In this document: positions 9,152-17,344 of the stretch, piece after piece | Layout: every line of letters begins with the position of its first letter | How positions within the stretch are numbered: position 1 is the first letter of the stretch | From: Leclercia adecarboxylata | GTDB taxonomy: Bacteria; Pseudomonadota; Gammaproteobacteria; Enterobacterales; Enterobacteriaceae | Direction: 5' to 3' | Assembly (NCBI RefSeq): GCF_023639785.1 | Contig: NZ_CP098325.1 | Location: 3,534,001 to 3,598,000 of the forward strand | Length of the DNA stretch: 64,000 nucleotides | Notes under the pieces: model-generated | Told to the model about the DNA's origin: nothing | The model's input: only the letters and a program-made list of their open reading frames with translations | The model's database searches: none | Made by a program: the position numbers and the translations under genes

Positions 9152-9578
9152 TGTAGACCTCTTTGGCGCGTACCGTGAACGCCTGAACCATATTGGCTGC
9201 CAGTTCTTTGAAGATGCGACCAAACGCCAGCTCGATAAGTGCGTTGGTGAACTCGAAGTCGAGATGGAATTCGATTCGGCAGGCATCGGCGCTCAGCGGA
9301 ACGAACTTCCATCCACCCATCAGTTTTTTGAAAGGACCGTCCACCAGATGCATCAGAATACTCTGGTTATTGGTCAGCGTATTACGGGTGGTGAAGGTTT
9401 TGCTGATCCCGGCTTTGGAGACGTCCACTGCCGCCGTCATTTGCGTCGGGCCTGACTCCAGCACGCGGCTCCCGGTGCACCCCGGGATAAACTGCGGATA
9501 TGACTGAACGTCATTCACTAACTGGTACATCTGTTCCACACTGTATGGGACAAGCGCAGTACGACTAATCTGAGGCAT
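9141..9578 (-). CDS. ratA: START-domain protein RatA (PasT/YfjG)
   Basis: The product is 145 residues starting [13 protein letters not shown], with the polyketide cyclase/START-like fold residues [15 protein letters not shown] and [10 protein letters not shown]. In E. coli the homologue has been described both as a toxin that blocks 70S association and as a persistence/ubiquinone-related factor, so its role is debated. An upstream start at 9617 is open, but AGGA lies at proper distance before the ATG at 9578. It overlaps ratB and is divergent from smpB. Confidence 0.9.
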   Translation of the reverse strand: MPQISRTALVPYSVEQMYQLVNDVQSYPQFIPGCTGSRVLESGPTQMTAAVDVSKAGISKTFTTRNTLTNNQSILMHLVDGPFKKLMGGWKFVPLSADACRIEFHLDFEFTNALIELAFGRIFKELAANMVQAFTVRAKEVYSAA

Positions 9579-9733
9579 AACATTTTTCCTGATCAAACAA
9601 CCAACAAATAATAACATTTATCACCTGTTAAAAAAACGCTGAGCCTTATCTCATGCTAATATAGCGCGTTAGACCTCACAGGACGCAATGAGGTGACTTT
9701 TGACATCAGATTACCTACGGCTTTACGACACTT

Positions 9734-10216
9734 ATGACGAAGAAAAAAGCACATAAACCTGGCTCGGCAACCATTGCGCTCAACAAGCGTGCCCGCCACG
9801 AGTATTTCATTGAAGAAGAATTCGAAGCTGGCCTTGCGCTGCAGGGCTGGGAAGTTAAATCGCTGCGTGCGGGTAAAGCCAACATCGGTGACAGCTACGT
9901 GATCTTCAAAGACGGCGAAGCCTTTCTGTTTGGCGCAAACTTTCAGCCGCTGACCGTTGCTTCCTCCCACTACGTCTGCGATCCGACCCGCACCCGTAAG
10001 CTACTGTTGAACAAACGAGAGCTGGACTCGCTCTTCGGGCGTATCAACCGCGAAGGCTACACCGTCCTCGCTCTGTCGCTGTACTGGAAGAACGCCTGGT
10101 GCAAAGTGAAAATCGGCGTGGCGAAAGGTAAGAAGCAGCACGACAAACGTAACGATGCAAAAGATCGTGAATGGCAGGTAGATAAAGCGCGCATCATGAA
10201 GCACGCAGGCCGTTAA
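9734..10216 (+). CDS. smpB: SsrA-binding protein SmpB
   Basis: The product is 160 residues, as in E. coli. It has the oligonucleotide-binding core ([35 protein letters not shown]) and a basic C-terminal tail ending [12 protein letters not shown]. SmpB binds the tRNA-like part of tmRNA and carries it to stalled ribosomes for trans-translation. It lies directly upstream of ssrA, its RNA partner, as in other enterobacteria. Confidence 0.97.
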   Translation: MTKKKAHKPGSATIALNKRARHEYFIEEEFEAGLALQGWEVKSLRAGKANIGDSYVIFKDGEAFLFGANFQPLTVASSHYVCDPTRTRKLLLNKRELDSLFGRINREGYTVLALSLYWKNAWCKVKIGVAKGKKQHDKRNDAKDREWQVDKARIMKHAGR

Positions 10217-10282
10217 TATTCGGATACTTATTGAGCGATTCAATAAGTTAGCGTTCCGGGGTGGTATCCGGGCTGCGATTTC

Positions 10283-10291
10283 TGGTATACT
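10283..10291 (+). promoter_or_regulatory. Extended -10 promoter element of ssrA
   Basis: TGGTATACT carries a TGN extension and a TATACT -10 hexamer. It lies about 15 bases before the mature 5' end of tmRNA, so a short precursor leader would be trimmed. I see no good -35 hexamer at the expected spacing, which fits an extended -10 promoter. Confidence 0.6.
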
Positions 10292-10306
10292 TGCTGTAAC
10301 ACTATT

Positions 10307-10670
10307 GGGGCTGATTCTGGATTCGACGGGATTTGCGAAACCCAAGGTGCATGCCGAGGGGCGGTTTGCCTCGTAAAAAGCCGCAAAAAAATAGTCGCAA
10401 ACGACGAAAACTACGCTTTAGCAGCTTAATAACCTGCTAAGAGCCCTCTCTCCCTAGCTTCCGCTCTTAAGACGGGGATCAAAGAGAGGTCAAACCCAAA
10501 AGAGATCGCGTGGAAATCCTGCCTGGGGTTGAAGCGTTAAAACTAATCAGGCTAGTTCGTTAGTGGCGTGTCTGTCCGCAGCTGGCGTGCGAATGTAAAG
10601 ACTGACTAAGCATGTAGTGCCGAGGATGTAGAAATTTCGGACGCGGGTTCAACTCCCGCCAGCTCCACCA
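10307..10670 (+). ncRNA. ssrA: Transfer-messenger RNA (tmRNA, SsrA)
   Basis: The gene runs from GGGGCTGATTCTGG to the CCA end (364 bases) and closely resembles E. coli tmRNA. Its two ends pair as a tRNA-Ala-like acceptor, and the T-loop GGTTCAACTCC is present. The resume codon GCA is at 10397, and the tag frame 10397-10429 encodes ANDENYALAA followed by TAA. It rescues stalled ribosomes with SmpB. The 3' end is a common attachment site for integrases, but no integrase gene lies downstream here. Confidence 0.98.
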
Positions 10671-10713
10671 AAATTCTTTGTTAACGGTCACCAGAGCCTG
10701 ATACGAAGTCCTG

Positions 10714-10747
10714 AAAGCCCGCATGGCGCAAGCCCTGCGGGCTTTTT
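10714..10747 (+). terminator. Intrinsic terminator after ssrA
   Basis: AAAGCCCGCA (from 10714) pairs with TGCGGGCTTT, followed by a T-run ending at 10747. It also faces the convergent hpxK and may end that operon from the other side. Confidence 0.85.
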
Positions 10748-10774
10748 TGTATCCAGAAAATCGAGATACCAGGC

Positions 10775-12037
10775 TTATTCCAGCCCACCTGACGCAAAGA
10801 CCGCACGTGAGAAGGCATCCAGTGCCAGTGCAACATCTTCCGCAGTAACCGACTCGGCGGGATGGTGACTGATTCCCCCTTTGCAGCGCACAAAGAGCAT
10901 TCCCACCGGCCAACGCCCGGCAATAGCGATGGCATCGTGCCCGGCACCGCTCGGCAAGGTCAGCGAACGTCCCTGCACCTCCTGCACTGCGTCACGGAGT
11001 ATCTGCTGTAGACGGCTGTCGCAGGCGGTGGCGGCAATACGATAAAAGGTCTCGGCGCTGAAGTGTAGCTTTCGGCGGGCAGCAATCTGCTGCGCCTCTG
11101 CCAGCAGCGTATTTAACAGCGAATCAAGCGGCTCGTTATTTGGCCCGCGAATATCGAGCGTAAGCGACACGTCACCGGGGATAACGTTTACCGCCCCCGG
11201 TGCGAGGCGCAGCGTACCCACGGTAGCAACCAGATTCCCGCCCCGTTCGCCGGTCATGGCCTCAATGCGCATCATCCACTCGGCGGCGGCGGCCAGCGCA
11301 TCTTTACGCTGGTTCATCGGCACCGTTCCCGCGTGTCCTGCCTCGCCGGTAAAGCAGCAGTTCAGGCGGCGCGCCCCGTTGATCGCCTCGACGACGCCCA
11401 GGGCCAGCCCCTCCTGCTCCAGACAGGGGCCCTGCTCGATATGCAGTTCGAGATAAGCGGCAAATTCCTCTGCGCGACGTTCAGCAAGGCTGATGCGCGC
11501 CGGATCCAGCCCGGCCTGCACCATCGCCTGCGCCACGCTGATCCCCTCTGCATCGGTCTGCGCCAGCCAGCCGTCAGGCCAGGTACCGGTCAGCCCCCGG
11601 CTGCCGAGCAGCGTAATGCCGAATCGCGTTCCCTCTTCATCGCAAAAGCCGACAATCTCTATCGCTTTCGCCAGATGCCGCCCCTGTCGGTGCAGATTGT
11701 GGACCACCTCGATCGCCGTAAGCACGCCCAGCATACCGTCGTAGCGCCCGGCATTACGTACCGTATCAAGATGGGAGCCCAGCAGAATGGCCGGCGCCCC
11801 TTCCTGCTGACCTTCGTAACGGCCACAGATATTGCCTACGCTGTCCTGCCAGACGGTCATTCCCGCCTGGCTCATCCACAGCGCGACCTGCTGATTGGCC
11901 TGCAGGTGTTGAGGGGATAAATAGACACGCGTCAATGCCCCTGGCGTCTCGCTGATGGCGGCCAGCACGTCGGCACGCGCCATCACTCTCGCCGCAGCCT
12001 GCTGCCACTCCGCCTGCTGGCGTATTGGTTTACTCAT
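10775..12037 (-). CDS. hpxK: Allantoate amidohydrolase HpxK (M20/hydantoinase-carbamoylase family)
   Basis: The product is 420 residues. It has the metal-site motifs GSHLDTV, DGMLG, DEEGTRFG and LHIEQGP, and the dimerisation-domain GEAGHAGTVPM, all typical of the allantoate amidohydrolase/N-carbamoyl hydrolase family. Allantoate is converted to ureidoglycine with release of CO2 and ammonia in the cytoplasm. The start overlaps the hpxJ stop as ATGA, so the two are translationally coupled. It is the last gene of the hpxFGHIJK operon and converges on ssrA. Confidence 0.92.
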   Translation of the reverse strand: MSKPIRQQAEWQQAAARVMARADVLAAISETPGALTRVYLSPQHLQANQQVALWMSQAGMTVWQDSVGNICGRYEGQQEGAPAILLGSHLDTVRNAGRYDGMLGVLTAIEVVHNLHRQGRHLAKAIEIVGFCDEEGTRFGITLLGSRGLTGTWPDGWLAQTDAEGISVAQAMVQAGLDPARISLAERRAEEFAAYLELHIEQGPCLEQEGLALGVVEAINGARRLNCCFTGEAGHAGTVPMNQRKDALAAAAEWMMRIEAMTGERGGNLVATVGTLRLAPGAVNVIPGDVSLTLDIRGPNNEPLDSLLNTLLAEAQQIAARRKLHFSAETFYRIAATACDSRLQQILRDAVQEVQGRSLTLPSGAGHDAIAIAGRWPVGMLFVRCKGGISHHPAESVTAEDVALALDAFSRAVFASGGLE

Positions 12038-13275
12038 TGCCCGCTCTCAGCACAGTAGTGATCCCACGCAGCCTGCATCGCGGCGCCCTGGGTCGTAGGG
12101 AATTTGAGATAGTTCAACACCGATTCCAGCGCAGTGAGTGTCGTCATCACGCACGCTTTACGCGCGTTATAGCCCATGGTGCCAATACGCCACACCTTAC
12201 CGTGCAGCGGCCCGAACGACGTACCGATCTCAATACCGAAATCGTCGAGCATCAGTTTGCGCACCTGATCCCCGTTGATACCCTGAGGGATCACCACGCC
12301 AAGCACGTTGTTCATCTTATGTCTGAGGTCGCCGAACGTCTCCAGCCCCATTCCCTGAATGCCTTTCACCAGCGCATCACCGTGCAGCTTATGGCGGGCG
12401 ATACCCTTATCGAGGCCTTCCTGAAGGATCAGACGCGCGCACTCCCGGGCGGCAAACAGCGCCGACGTGGCTTCAGTATGGTGATTGAGTCGCTCCGGCC
12501 CCCAGTAATCCATGATCATGCCAAGATCGAAATAGTTGGAGTACACCATTTCATCAACACCATCGAGGTGCGCATCGGTGCGAATACCTTCTTCAACGCA
12601 TTTGCGGCGGCGGATAACCTCCTCCATGCGCGCGCTGAGCGTAATGGGCGAAGTACCCGACGGCCCGCCAAGGCACTTCTGCATCCCGGCTGAAACGGCG
12701 TCCAGTTGCCAGGCATCGGTTTCCAGCGGGTTACCGCCCAGGGAAGCAGTAGCATCGGTGTAGAACAACACATCGTAACGGCGGCAGATTTCCCCCAGCT
12801 CCGCCAGCGGCTGCAGCATGGTGGTGGAGGTATCTCCCTGCACCGTCAGCAGCAGACGCGGGCGTACCCGTTTGATGGCGTCTTCAATCTGGTCCGGGGT
12901 AAAGACCTCTCCCCAGGGGACGTCGATGGTGTGCACCTCCGCCCGGCAGCGACGGGCGATTTCGCACAAAAGATGGCCGAAGCGGCCAAACACCGGCACC
13001 AGCACTTTATCGCCGGGACGGATGGCTGAAACCAGGATCGCTTCGATCCCCGCCCGCGAGGTGCCGTCCACCAGCATCGTCCAGCGGTTTTCAGTGCGGA
13101 ATACGCCACGGTAAAGCGCCATCACTTCGTTCATGTAGTGCGTCATCGCCGGGTCATACTGGCCGATAAGCTGGCTTGACATGGCACGCAGTACGCGAGG
13201 ATCGGCGTTGATCGGGCCCGGGCCCATCAGCAGACGCGACGGCGGGTTGATTTGCGAAAAGGAGGAGACATCCAT
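12034..13275 (-). CDS. hpxJ: (S)-ureidoglycine-glyoxylate aminotransferase HpxJ (class V, PucG-like)
   Basis: The product is 413 residues of fold type I, class V. LMGPGPINADPRVLRAMS is at the N-terminus, and the probable PLP lysine is in GMQKCLGGPSG near residue 200. By family and context it transfers the amino group of ureidoglycine to glyoxylate, giving oxalurate and glycine. That provides the substrate for the hpxWXYZ products. Related enzymes include alanine- and serine-glyoxylate aminotransferases, so the assignment depends partly on context. Confidence 0.88.
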   Translation of the reverse strand: MDVSSFSQINPPSRLLMGPGPINADPRVLRAMSSQLIGQYDPAMTHYMNEVMALYRGVFRTENRWTMLVDGTSRAGIEAILVSAIRPGDKVLVPVFGRFGHLLCEIARRCRAEVHTIDVPWGEVFTPDQIEDAIKRVRPRLLLTVQGDTSTTMLQPLAELGEICRRYDVLFYTDATASLGGNPLETDAWQLDAVSAGMQKCLGGPSGTSPITLSARMEEVIRRRKCVEEGIRTDAHLDGVDEMVYSNYFDLGMIMDYWGPERLNHHTEATSALFAARECARLILQEGLDKGIARHKLHGDALVKGIQGMGLETFGDLRHKMNNVLGVVIPQGINGDQVRKLMLDDFGIEIGTSFGPLHGKVWRIGTMGYNARKACVMTTLTALESVLNYLKFPTTQGAAMQAAWDHYCAESGQ

Positions 13276-13290
13276 CTTAAAGTCCTTACG

Positions 13291-14028
13291 TTAATTGAGA
13301 CCGCGCACGGAGGAGATAAACTGCTTCAGTTCGCTGGTTTGCGGGCTGGCGAACAGCGTTTTGCTGTCACCCTGCTCCCAGACGCGTCCCTGATGCATAA
13401 ACACCACGCGATCGCCCACTTCACGGGCAAAATTCATTTCATGGGTCACGAGAATCAGGGTCATGCCCTCTGCCGCCAGCTGCTCCAGCACCTTGAGGAC
13501 TTCCCCCACCAGCTCAGGATCCAGCGCCGAGGTGATCTCGTCACAGAGTAATACTTTTGGCGACATCGCCAGGGCGCGGGCAATCGCCACCCGCTGCTGC
13601 TGACCACCGGAAAGACTGGAGGGATAGTAATCCAGCCGGTCACCAAGACCGACCTTCTCCAGCATGCGTCGGGCAAGGTCACGGCATTCGGCGGCACTTT
13701 TCTTCAGCACCCGACGCGGCGCCAGCATCACGTTTTCCAGAGCCGTCATATGCGGGAACAGGTTAAAGTTCTGGAAAACCATGCCAATCGAGCGACTGAT
13801 TTCCCGCGCCTGGGAATCGCGGTCGGTTATGGTCATTCCGCCGAGCTTGATGCTGCCGTCCTGATAGCCCTCCAGGCCGTTGATACAGCGCAGCAACGTG
13901 CTTTTTCCTGACCCGCTGCGGCCAATAATCGAGATAACTTCTCCCATATCGATATCCAGATCGACACCCTTGAGCACGTGGTTATCGCCGTAATACTTCT
14001 GCATCTGGTTAATGGTGATGAGAGGCAT
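13291..14028 (-). CDS. hpxI: Amino-acid-type ABC transporter ATP-binding protein HpxI
   Basis: The product is 245 residues with Walker A GRSGSGKST, signature LSGGQQQR, Walker B VLLCDEITSALD and a switch histidine in LVTHEM. It belongs to the polar amino acid transporter (GlnQ-like) family. The frame is open 26 codons upstream, but the ATG at 14028 (MPLITINQMQKYYG) fits the family; this start overlaps the end of hpxH by 20 bases. It should power uptake by HpxF/HpxG/HpxH of a purine-breakdown product; the substrate is not shown by sequence. Confidence 0.88.
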   Translation of the reverse strand: MPLITINQMQKYYGDNHVLKGVDLDIDMGEVISIIGRSGSGKSTLLRCINGLEGYQDGSIKLGGMTITDRDSQAREISRSIGMVFQNFNLFPHMTALENVMLAPRRVLKKSAAECRDLARRMLEKVGLGDRLDYYPSSLSGGQQQRVAIARALAMSPKVLLCDEITSALDPELVGEVLKVLEQLAAEGMTLILVTHEMNFAREVGDRVVFMHQGRVWEQGDSKTLFASPQTSELKQFISSVRGLN

Positions 14029-14668
14029 TGAATTTATTCTCCAGATAGCGGCTGTAGCGGGACAGCGGGTAACACAGAATGAAGTAGCCCAGCGCCACCA
14101 GCGCAAAGACTTTAAACGGTTGATACGTCACGTTAGTCAGCATCGTCCCGGCCTTCGTCAGCTCGATAAAACCGATGATTGACGCCAGCGCCGTGCCCTT
14201 GATCACCTGCACGGCAAAACCCACCGTCGGGGCGATAGCAATGCGCATCGCCTGGGGTGCAATCACCCGACAAAGCGTCTGGCCAAAGCTCAGGCCCAGG
14301 CAGCGGGATGCTTCCCACTGCCCTTTCGGCAGGGCACGGATGCTGCCAAACCAGATATCGAGCAGAAAAGCGCTGGTGTAAAACGTCAGGGCCATCGACG
14401 CTGCGGTCCAGGCGGAAACGTCGATGCCAAACAGCGCCACGCCGAAAAAGGCGAGGAACAGCTGCATCAGCAGCGGCGTGCCCTGAAACAGCTCGACATA
14501 ACCGCGGATGAGGCGCTTCACCTGACGGCCTGCGGACAGACGCAGCAGTAAAAGCGGCAATGTCACCAGCCCGCCGCCAACAAAGGCCACCAGAGAGAGC
14601 AGCACCGTCCAGCGCCCGGCCAGCAGTAAGTTGCGGACAATGTCCCAGTCGGTAAAGGTTGTCATCAT
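14009..14668 (-). CDS. hpxH: ABC transporter permease HpxH
   Basis: The product is a 219-residue hydrophobic protein of the HisM/GlnP permease family. The coupling-loop stretch ALPKGQWEASRCLGLS matches the EAA motif that contacts the ATPase. The ATG at 14668 overlaps the hpxG stop (ATGA), so I prefer it to the longer frame starting at 14686. It forms the membrane pore together with HpxG. Confidence 0.87.
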   Translation of the reverse strand: MMTTFTDWDIVRNLLLAGRWTVLLSLVAFVGGGLVTLPLLLLRLSAGRQVKRLIRGYVELFQGTPLLMQLFLAFFGVALFGIDVSAWTAASMALTFYTSAFLLDIWFGSIRALPKGQWEASRCLGLSFGQTLCRVIAPQAMRIAIAPTVGFAVQVIKGTALASIIGFIELTKAGTMLTNVTYQPFKVFALVALGYFILCYPLSRYSRYLENKFNASHHH

Positions 14669-15330
14669 GCCTGCACCCCCAGCCATTTTCGCCCCGCCGC
14701 CATCATCAGCTGACGCATCGTTATCGACAGCACCAGATAGATGCCCGTCGTCACCAGATAAACCTCAAAGCTGAGGAAGGTGCGCGACTGAATCAGGTTG
14801 GCAGCGAAGGTCAGCTCTTCATAAGAGACCTGCGACACCACTGACGATCCAAGCATCACAATAATGCACTGGCTTACCAGGGCGGGATAAATGCGCTGTA
14901 GCGCAGGCGGCAGAACGACCTGGATAAAAGTCTGCATCCGGCTCAGCCCCAGTACACGCCCCGCCTCCCACTGGCCTTTTGGCGTCACCTGAATCCCGGC
15001 CCGCACGATTTCAGTACTGTACGCCCCAAGGTTTACGATCATCGCCAGCAGCGCGGCTTCGCCTGCGGTCATCTTCAGGCCCAGATTCGGCAAGCCGAAG
15101 ACGATAAAAAAGAGCTGAACCACAAATGGCGTGTTGCGGATCACCTCCACATACCCGCCCCAAATCCGGCTTAACCACGTGGGAGGCCCGCTGCGAATGG
15201 CCGCGCCGACAATGCCTGTCAGCAGACCGCCTGCCGTCGCCAGCAGGGTCAGCTGAACTGTGACCCACAGCCCCGCCATCAGCTCCGGCCACAGGGGCCA
15301 GAGCGCCGAAAAATCAAGTTGCTCCTTCAT
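14665..15330 (-). CDS. hpxG: ABC transporter permease HpxG
   Basis: The product is 221 residues with about five membrane segments and the EAA-type loop VTPKGQWEAGRVLGLS. It is paralogous to HpxH. The gene begins 9 bases after hpxF ends and overlaps hpxH, so the transporter genes are tightly coupled. The partner set (binding protein, two permeases, one ATPase) is complete. Confidence 0.87.
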   Translation of the reverse strand: MKEQLDFSALWPLWPELMAGLWVTVQLTLLATAGGLLTGIVGAAIRSGPPTWLSRIWGGYVEVIRNTPFVVQLFFIVFGLPNLGLKMTAGEAALLAMIVNLGAYSTEIVRAGIQVTPKGQWEAGRVLGLSRMQTFIQVVLPPALQRIYPALVSQCIIVMLGSSVVSQVSYEELTFAANLIQSRTFLSFEVYLVTTGIYLVLSITMRQLMMAAGRKWLGVQA

Positions 15331-15339
15331 GCCCCAGCC

Positions 15340-16125
15340 TTATACGCCGAGGCTGGCAGGCAGCGGCGCTTTCAGCCACTTCTCAGACAGCGCGTTAAGG
15401 GTGCCGTCTTTCACTCCCTGTTCAATCAGCGCATCCACCTTCGCCTTCAGCGCCGGTTCGTTCTTTTTCAGGCCGATAAAGCAGGGGGAATCCTTCAGCA
15501 TAAAGCTCGGCACCGGCGCTTTATCGGCGTTCTGCCGGGAAATGGCCGCGATCACCAGATTGCCGGTGGCGACGTACTGCACCTGGCCGGAAAGATAGGC
15601 TGAGAGGGTGGTGTTATTGTCTTCATAGCGCTTAATCTGCGCCTCTTTCGGCGCGACGCTACTCAGCACCATGTCCTCCACCGCGCCGCGGGTCACGCCC
15701 ACGCTTTTGCCGCTGAGCGCGGCCGGGTCTTTCAGCTCAGCCCCTTGAGGGCCGAACACCCCCAGGAAGAACGGCGCGTAGGCGCGGCTAAAATCAATCA
15801 CCTTTTCGCGTTCGGCGTTTTTACCGAGGCTTGAAATCACCAGATCGACTTTGTTGGTTTGCAGATAAGGCACCCGGTTGGCGCTGGTCACCGGCACCAG
15901 CTGCAGCTTGAGTTTCATCGCCTTAGCCAGATAGCGGGCCGTATCAATGTCATAGCCCTGGGGCTGAAGGTCGGTCCCTACCGATCCAAACGGCGGGAAA
16001 TCCTGCGGTACCGCAATGCGGATCACACCGCGTTTTTCAATATCCTGCAGCTGGTCAGCCTGTGCTGCCGAAAGGTGGGTTAACAGGCTGGCAGCCCCAA
16101 CCAGGGCGATGAGCAATTTTTTCAT
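15340..16125 (-). CDS. hpxF: Periplasmic solute-binding protein HpxF (family 3)
   Basis: The product is 261 residues with a clear Sec signal peptide (MKKLLIALVGAASLL, cleavage after SAAQA). The bacterial family-3 solute-binding domain includes RIAVPQDFPPFGSVG, QGYDIDTARYLAK and VDLVISSLGKNAERE. It would capture the substrate for HpxGHI in the periplasm. It is the first gene of hpxFGHIJK and has a perfect sigma-54 element 54 bases upstream, so expression under nitrogen limitation is likely. Confidence 0.88.
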   Translation of the reverse strand: MKKLLIALVGAASLLTHLSAAQADQLQDIEKRGVIRIAVPQDFPPFGSVGTDLQPQGYDIDTARYLAKAMKLKLQLVPVTSANRVPYLQTNKVDLVISSLGKNAEREKVIDFSRAYAPFFLGVFGPQGAELKDPAALSGKSVGVTRGAVEDMVLSSVAPKEAQIKRYEDNNTTLSAYLSGQVQYVATGNLVIAAISRQNADKAPVPSFMLKDSPCFIGLKKNEPALKAKVDALIEQGVKDGTLNALSEKWLKAPLPASLGV

Positions 16126-16177
16126 GAGGGTTCCCCGTTACGTTAGCATGAAACAAAAGATTCTTATGTTTCAGTTT

Positions 16178-16193
16178 TGCAACTAATGTGCCA
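16178..16193 (-). promoter_or_regulatory. Sigma-54 (-24/-12) promoter of hpxFGHIJK
   Basis: On the minus strand TGGCACATTAGTTGCA matches the consensus TGGCACR-N4-TTGCW at every fixed position. The GC of the -12 element is 54 bases before the hpxF ATG, giving a leader of about 40 bases. An NtrC-dependent activator site would be expected further upstream; I could not identify one with confidence. Confidence 0.85.
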
Positions 16194-16339
16194 AGAAGCA
16201 TTCAGTCTGACGCACGGGGTACAAGTGGGATTAAACACGGCATTATCAGAGGGAAAAGACTAAAAAAGAGGAAATCCCACCGGCTTTCCCCACTATCTTT
16301 TCGCACCAGGAAGAGGCAAGGCACCACGCTGGCGCCCCA

Positions 16340-17179
16340 TTATCGGTGTTCGAGTTCATCCAGCTGCTGGTAAAGCGTGGCGATATCGTGGATCCGCGGT
16401 CGGCCTTTATCGAGAATTTCATGCAGGAAAGCGTTCGCCAGCAGGTTGATCAGGCTGTTGACCGAGGCGTAGCTATCGTAAGCCGACACGCTATCCAGCG
16501 GGGCGCAAAGCTGCCAGCGCGCGAGCGGAAAGAGGCCATGCGCCTGCGGCTCGCACATCAGCAGGACCGGAATACCTCTGCTCTGCAGCTGCTGCAACAG
16601 CGGACGAATAATGCGCGGGCGACGGCGGAAGGCCATTACCACCACCAGATCCTCAGCCGTTAAATCAACCAGCTCTTCACTCAGGCTCTGCCCCGGCTGA
16701 GGCAACACCAGCACCTCTCCCCGCGCCTGCAGCAGCTGCTGACGCAGATGCAGCGCCGCAGGCCAGGAGTTGCGCATGCCCACAATAAAGATGCGCCGGG
16801 CGGCGACCATAGCCTGAAGCGCACCGGCAAACTGCTGCACGTCCAGGGCATTGACCCACTGGGTCAGATTCGCCATTTCCTGTTTATAGTGTCTTGCCAG
16901 CAGCGTGTTGCCCTGCACCGCATCGCGGTTGTCGGTAATGGGCATGCCACTCTGGCGCAGGGTCCGCAGTTCATCCCGCATCTCTTTATATTTTTCATAG
17001 CCCAGCCGCTTGAACAGGCGGCTGACCGTCGCTTTAGAGACGCCGCTCAGCTGCGCCAGCTCTGCGCTGTTATAGCTGATGAGATCGTCAAAATGATCGA
17101 AAATAAAGTCCGCCACCCGCTGCTCCTGTGGCGATAAAGACGCATACTGCTCTTTCAGGCGTTCATCAAGCTGTTGCAT
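16340..17179 (-). CDS. hpxU: RpiR-family transcriptional regulator HpxU
   Basis: The product is 279 residues. The N-terminal helix-turn-helix of the RpiR family (SAELAQLSGVSKATVSRLFKRLGY, about residues 38-62) is followed by a SIS domain (about residues 110-250), which in this family binds phosphosugars or related ligands. It is divergent from hpxWXYZ, with hpxFGHIJK on the same strand downstream, and is a good candidate for local control of one or both operons. The effector is unknown. Confidence 0.85.
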   Translation of the reverse strand: MQQLDERLKEQYASLSPQEQRVADFIFDHFDDLISYNSAELAQLSGVSKATVSRLFKRLGYEKYKEMRDELRTLRQSGMPITDNRDAVQGNTLLARHYKQEMANLTQWVNALDVQQFAGALQAMVAARRIFIVGMRNSWPAALHLRQQLLQARGEVLVLPQPGQSLSEELVDLTAEDLVVVMAFRRRPRIIRPLLQQLQSRGIPVLLMCEPQAHGLFPLARWQLCAPLDSVSAYDSYASVNSLINLLANAFLHEILDKGRPRIHDIATLYQQLDELEHR

Positions 17180-17292
17180 AAGGCCTCTGTAACTTTTGTT
17201 TCACTGCACTATAGCGTTAACTCTCTTCATAATGCATGCCAGTTCCGCAAAATGCCCTCGTCCTGCAGCAGGTGAAACTTTAAATTCATAAA

Positions 17293-17308
17293 TGGAACAG
17301 CTTTTGCA
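17293..17308 (+). promoter_or_regulatory. Sigma-54-type promoter of hpxWXYZ
   Basis: TGGAACAGCTTTTGCA differs from the consensus TGGCACR-N4-TTGCW at one position. The -12 GC is 38 bases before the hpxW ATG, so the leader would be about 26 bases. Confidence 0.75.
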
Positions 17309-17344
17309 ACCCTTCGCACACAAACGGTTATCAGAGGACACGCC

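Noticed and set aside
10660..10775. Prophage or island attachment at the ssrA 3' end
   Set aside because: No integrase gene follows, and I found no repeat of the tmRNA 3' end in the parts I scanned. The site appears unoccupied, apart from the metabolic genes further on.
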